Source: Xiphophorus maculatus
Lineage: Eukaryota; Chordata; Actinopteri; Cyprinodontiformes; Poeciliidae
NCBI RefSeq assembly: GCF_002775205.1
Contig: NC_036458.1
Span: 24,973,868-25,037,867 of the forward strand
Length of the DNA stretch: 64,000 nt
Direction of reading: 5' to 3'
Under the pieces are notes generated by a model. The model had not been told where the DNA came from. It saw only the letters and a list, made by a program, of their open reading frames with translations, and did no database searches. This document shows, in pieces, positions 58,471-64,000 of this stretch (positions are counted from its first letter, which is position 1; each line of letters begins with the position of its first letter). Made by a program: the position numbers and the translations under genes.

Positions 58471-59177
58471 TTCTACTTAACAACTTGAGGAAATGACTAG
58501 GAAAAACATCTCTGCTACAGAAACTAAGAGAAAAATACTATGATAAAACAAACTTTTTTCTGCATAATAATGTATTTAAGCTATCAGCACTGTGCATAAT
58601 GTATTTGTAAATTGACAAGCAAAATGTTTGCAGCAGCAAAGGAGATTTTACATACAAACCAAACTAAGTGACAGGCATGTCATTGCACAATGCTGTATTA
58701 GTTAGGTCAACAAAAAATAACAATGGCCTTGTTTGTTGTTTTATTATTCCTCATCTTATAAAAATTGTTTTGCTTTGGCATGCGACCACTTGGCATAGCG
58801 TACATTTGCATAAGGAGCAGCTGACCTTTAAAAAGCACAGTCTGCAGGTAGCTTCTATCTAGAGGTTTCTGGCATTTTCTCAGTTCAATCAAGACTCTCA
58901 GCATGTCTAAAACTAACTCACTAACCTTGTAGCGCAAATCGTAAAGTGACTAGATTGTTTATTAATGCCATGGTAAGATGAATACAAGCAAGCGCAAAAT
59001 AACATTAATACCTGAAGGTATTATTGCCATGACTTAAGCCACAACGTTAGTTTTAGCTTCATAAGATTGTTTTTTAACGGGTTGACAAGTTTCACCACTT
59101 ATTCTCTTCATTAATGGAAACGCAAGAGGCAAAGCTTTTAATCGCAGCAAATCTGCAGTGCTGTGACATGTACATAC

Positions 59178-59233
59178 CTCCACTGGTCAGACTTTAGTAA
59201 CACAACGAAGAGGAAGAGACTGAGGAGGATAGC
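59178..59233 (-). CDS. Candidate internal exon encoding a membrane segment
   Basis: On the minus strand a branch-point-like TTCTAAC and a CATTCCATCTTCAG acceptor precede 56 bp that read AILLSLFLFVVLLKSDQW. They end at a strong donor (GGAG|GTATGT). The 13-residue hydrophobic core followed by charged residues suggests a transmembrane helix edge. The frame is also open upstream of the acceptor through another hydrophobic stretch (LILAHVAFEGLCFVLCIF), so a larger exon starting near 59361 is possible. It ends in phase 2, whereas the 55.4-kb exon starts in phase 1, so at least one exon would lie between them. The protein is unidentified. Confidence 0.35.
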
Positions 59234-59767
59234 CTGAAGATGGAATGATACACCAATGTTAGAATTTTGTGGGGTAAAGACGGCACTTGGGAAGATACAG
59301 AGCACAAAGCAGAGCCCTTCAAAAGCAACATGGGCCAATATAAGACTAGAAGAAAGAGTGAATATGCTCATTGTGTGATAACACAATTAATCCAGAAACT
59401 GTTTTCCTCTCTGATTTTAGGAAAATGTAGTTTTAGTGACAAGCAGACCTTTTCGTGCCTCTGTTCATCATTTGATAATTATTTGGCCTTTTACTATAAT
59501 AAAGATTAATGTCTAATGATCTATTTAGTGTTCTGCTCAGTCTGTATCTATTTAGTAATTTTTAGTCATTTGTTTTCCTTTACTCAAAAGTTTTCATCCA
59601 GTAATCACCTCTTCAGTGTATTTGTCAGATCATCAAACTCCTGTAGCTCTTTTGGCATACACAACTTTCATTTTTCCTCACAAGTCTGTCTTTGCTGCAG
59701 AATGTTGATAAGATACACAGAAATTGTTTTTTAGGGCTTGTTAAAAGAAACATTTTACTAGTTTGTC

Positions 59768-61933
59768 ATAGGGTTGGGCGGTATTAATTTTGTTTGACCT
59801 TCTGAGGTTTTTTCAAATTATTTGTATGTATATAAAACTACAGTTTGTTGAAAAAGGCTTGTAGTGTTGCCATCATTCCATTCATTTGCTCTACCAGCTT
59901 GTCCTTGCAGGATTGTGGGTTACGTCACATATATCTCCAGCTGGGCTTTGTGTCAATAAATGCTTCAAATTGTGTTTAACTTTTTTTTTCCAATATTGAA
60001 AGGTGTAAGCTGCAGTTGCTGTTAAGTGGCAGGTTACCAGTAATAAAGAAATAAAATGTATGACAAAAAATGTCATTACAGTCATTACAGGCCTCAGGTT
60101 CCATCTGTAAAATGTGCACAGTGCATCCTTTCCTCTTCTTCCAAAGGGAGTTTATTAACCATGTAACATGTGGCCAGAACAGATCACCAGTTGGTTAAGT
60201 TAAGAAGCCTCCACAAGTGACAAGAATTCAAAAGGCAGGGGCAACAACAGAACTGAAGAGAAGAAGCATTTCTAAGAAGAAAAAAGTCCAGTTGTCTTGT
60301 TGAGACAAAAAACTACACATTGCTGTAGATGCACCTTGATGCACTTATGTGCTATTTATAAATGGAGACAACATGTTGATGCAGTGGTCCCAAGTGTTGT
60401 GGTGTTTGGAACAATTTGAGTTAATCCATCTGACCCTAGAGGCTGATATGGAGCCAACACTTTTATTGGTAACAAGTGGCAACAAAGCTGGACCGGGATG
60501 GCAAGAAGAGCAGGTTAACACACTCCATTGTGACATGAGACTCTTCTCATGTCACATGGCATCTCTCTAGATGCCAATATGAAAGTAGTTTGGGTTTGAG
60601 ATACTGACAATAAGAAGGTAATTACAGTTTGATTGCAAAACAGTGTGAAAAAAACTTCTAACTATTTTATGCCACAGAGAAATGTTATAAACGAAGCAAC
60701 ATGAAGCCTTTGTCCAAAGTTTACATGGGCTGTCTCAGCAATCTTAGGTTGTAGGTAGCAAATTTCTGTGCTACTTAAAGGGTTAGTAATATGGGTGTGT
60801 TCGCACCATTTAAGCTCAGATTGAACAGGCCGTACAAACTGCAAAACCACCTCTGTAGACAAACAGCAGGTGTGTGAAAAGACTCCCAGACCAAGTCTTC
60901 TCAGGAAAAATGGATGGGGCCAGTAGATGGAACTTACCCAGAAAGAACATTAGCACATGAAAAGAGCAACATTTTTCAGCCTTCTATTGCCTGTGTACCT
61001 ACAGCGCAGCAGTGCCACAGTCACATTGCTGCGTCTGATTCAACAAAGACAAACACAATCTGTTGCAGATGCAGACAATGCATTGCCACAAATGATGCTG
61101 GCCTGAGTGGTGAATGTGACAACTGGAGGTCACGAGACTAGACTTCTTCTGAGGAATAGAGGCACCTAAAGTTTTCCTTAATCCTTAAATCAGAAAAGGA
61201 GGTTTTGATAAATTTATATTTGTGGTAAATGTGTATGTTAGTAACTTGAGTTCAAGTTCAACCATTTATGGACGGCTACAATGGATTGATAGGGGCAGGG
61301 ACAGCAACTCCTGCAGGCTTAACAGTCCCTATGCTGCTGTGGTTTGTGAGCAGTCTATCTGAAACCAAAGGAGGACGTTGTAGTGATAGTGTCACTACTG
61401 TGATTTGCAGTTAAGACATCTTAAATGCAAGTCACAGAGGTGACTTCACCAGATATAAGGTTATCTTCCTTTCCTCTCATTGGGTTGATGGGAAATGTTG
61501 TATTGACATTATTGTACAAGACACTTAATATTTCAGCACTTAGAAGAACCTCAATAAGATCTAGCCAGGAGATGCAAAAGGCTTACAAGCCTTTAGGGTG
61601 AAGGCCAGTCTTTACTTAGCAGTGGATGAAAGGGTGAAAGGTGTTTTCTGATGTGGGTTATGATTTTTAAAAAGTGACTAGTAAGCATTCTTGGCCTCAT
61701 TTCTTTCTGAGCACATGCACAGACGGCTTCTGCACAATCTTGACAGAGGGGTGTTACATTTAGCCAACATAAACCACAAACACAAATCTCATTTTATGAG
61801 CTTATAAATTGAACAGGTTAATGAAAAGAAAACACTCCCTCATAAGCACTGTATATAAATCAGTATGTATAATGTTGTGACTTTTGCCACTCTGGTAGAT
61901 GATATTACCATATTACCGCCCAATCCTAGTGTT
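59768..61933. mobile_element. Possible DNA transposon with TAGGRTTGGGCGGTA ends
   Basis: TAGGGTTGGGCGGTATTAAT at about 59768 has an inverted partner at about 61910-61931 (TTACCGCCCAATCCTA). The ends resemble fish DNA elements with 'TTGGGCG' termini. No intact transposase and no matched target duplication were found. Confidence 0.4.
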
Positions 61934-64000
61934 TTGTCAACTAGTAATGGCCTGTTGAGCACAACAGCATTCATGTTCTATCCCAAGAAGATAGTGAAAA
62001 CATTTGGTCCTTTGTCAGCAGGTCTTTAAAACACGTCAGTCTGCACAATTTGCCCTAATCAATTTGAGTCAATAGGACATCTTGGGCTTCTTCGGCTGTA
62101 AGATGCAACTTGTGTTCACTATCAAGAAATGGAACATGAAATCAACAAACCAATCTACAGCACAGTAGTTGTTTTCACTCTGGAACCCTTCCCAAAACAA
62201 ACATGCACAATTAAAGTATTTTGTTTTTGTTTTTCCATTTTTATTAGTAGTATTCCTACCTCACTGTGTTCTATGATACAATCATTTTGCTTCTCTCTTC
62301 ATTGGTTATTATAAGTCTAATCAGAAATCTGGTTGTCTTCTTTCTCTTTGCTTAATGTTATTTCCATACTAGGGGATAATATGTTATATGGGCACTTGTT
62401 TTGGGACAGTCTTTACCCTAGCTGTAAGTACCAGAGTGAGAAGAGGCTGGGTGTGAGGAGGAGAACGAGGAGGAGGAAGAAGAGCAGGAAAAAGGAAAGA
62501 TCACTACGTACAAAACACAGACGATGATAAAAAAGGGACAGATGTAGAGACAAAAACAGAAAAAGACAAAAATATGACAGTGTAACTCAGACTAACAAGT
62601 AAATGTTTTAATTCACAATTTGCCACACATCCTGTAAAAGGAGATAAATCAAAAACATAAAAATGACAGCAACAACAACAGCTCACATTAAACAAGCATC
62701 TGTTTTGGTTAGATTTTTTGCTCACTGTAAAATATTCCTTTGCATAACAGGGACACAATGAGAATGTGGTTAAGGTTAGGTCAATATATTTTCACATAGT
62801 TAAAAACTTTCGTAATGTTTTCATTTACTTTGTTGTTGGTGAGGTTGATGCTGTTAACTTTGTGTTCTCCTACAGAGTATCCCTTTCATCTTTTAATAAA
62901 ACTACCAAAATATTTTACACTGAACTGCATACCTATTTTATATATCAAAAACTATTTCGTTACTTTCCCCGCTGCTAACTTTACACACACCCTTTGCCAC
63001 TATAACAAATTATCAGGGAAGGCTATGTTTACAGGAATTTTTGCCTTCTACTTGAATTTATAGCAAATGTGCTCTGTTAGGTTAAGGTAAGGACAGCTTC
63101 TTTAACAGAAAATTTACTCATCCATATCTTTGCAGAGCTAGTTTTCTGGTGTAGAGCCAGCTCTAGATGTTTCGCTGCCTTAGTGAGTGTAATGTTTGCT
63201 GATAAACACTGTTGAATTGCTAAAGTCTTTTTGAAAAAGTCGGTTATATGGCAACATGGTGTTCAAAAGAAAATTATAATCCAATTGAAAGTAATAGATC
63301 ACATTGTTTCCTGTCTTTATGGAAGACAAGAAAAGTTTGAAGGTTCAGCAATTTTCTTGGCCTGATAGTCCCCAGTGTGTCCAACCAGGACAGACTAAAT
63401 TCACCTGCTGCTGAGCAGTAGAAGCAAAACACGCATCAAAAATACTTCATGTGTTCAAAATAAATTACTGAGTTTAGATTATAAATTTAGAAAATAAGAG
63501 GTTGTATTTCATTTATATAGTGACAAAGTGGCTACAGTAACTACAGTAACAAAATTAGGCAACAACAGTATACTTTATTGTAAAGAAGCTAGACTAAAAA
63601 TATTAGATCCTGAACAAAAACAAGAGAAGAGTTGCAACATGTTTCACGTCCAAATGAGCTGACAGAGTGAGACATTCAGAACAAAACTATATTTAAAGCA
63701 GAGCTGTTCTTCACCAGAAAGACATGACCAATGCATGTTGTAATGACCGTGACCACTAGGGGGTGCTATCATTATTAAAGCTGTTGTGAGGGATTGCTAT
63801 TCTTGACCCTGGAGAACCCAAACTGCATGGGCTCATTCTGTCTGTATGACCCAGAGTCATACGAGAACAGTGAGCATAAAGCTACATTGCTCTTTTACAA
63901 TAATTTAAAACTGGAAACCAATGTTTTAAGTGGCAGATTAATTTCTATGCAAGAGAAAATTATGGAAATTAACAGAACAACTAAACAGACACACATTCTG
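61934..64000. other. Non-coding DNA to window edge
   Basis: No supported exon. A purine-rich AGGAGG/AAGA tract lies at 62436-62500, and a frequent ACTAGGGGGTGCT motif near 63757. Confidence 0.4.

Noticed and set aside
1..64000. CRISPR arrays, operons, bacterial promoters or phage attachment sites
   Set aside because: The window is vertebrate nuclear DNA with spliced genes. Tandem repeats here are microsatellites without unique spacers.

Overview
This is vertebrate, almost certainly teleost fish, nuclear DNA, and most likely the 5' flank of a HoxB(a) cluster. It holds interrupted genes with GT-AG introns, A+T-rich non-coding DNA, and many fish-type repeats: Tc1, hAT, Gypsy LTR, L2/L1-like LINEs, a tRNA-derived SINE and long microsatellites. 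Three genes can be supported. The left edge carries the first coding exon of a group-13 Hox gene on the minus strand, best read as hoxb13a; its homeobox exon lies outside the window. About 9 kb away, also on the minus strand, is an even-skipped-class homeobox gene, best read as the teleost eve1 linked to hoxb13a; its homeodomain is split by an intron between residues 46 and 47. On the plus strand from 27.9 to 36.4 kb is a complete seven-exon ube2z, the E2 enzyme whose human orthologue lies next to HOXB on chromosome 17. The linkage of all three supports the B-cluster assignment. Layout: 1-632 hoxb13a exon 1; 633-9834 intergenic DNA with microsatellites, Tc1-like and LINE remnants and a fold-back element; 9835-14255 eve1, whose large second intron holds retroelement debris; 14.3-27.7 kb intergenic DNA with a solo LTR, a Tc1-like element and LINE debris; 27.7-36.7 kb ube2z, with a hAT MITE, a SINE, an LTR-like insertion and an L1-like remnant in its introns; 36.7-64 kb mostly non-coding, with a second Tc1-like element that carries a nested insertion. 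Two candidate minus-strand exons near 55.3 and 59.2 kb suggest part of an unidentified gene. The genes do not form a pathway. hoxb13a and eve1 are posterior patterning transcription factors that plausibly share regulatory DNA; ube2z is a bystander by conserved synteny. No clearly new biological system is evident. The most interesting points are the tandem rather than divergent orientation of eve1 and hoxb13a, the derived eve1 homeodomain, the nested and shared insertion family, and the orphan exons at 55-59 kb.
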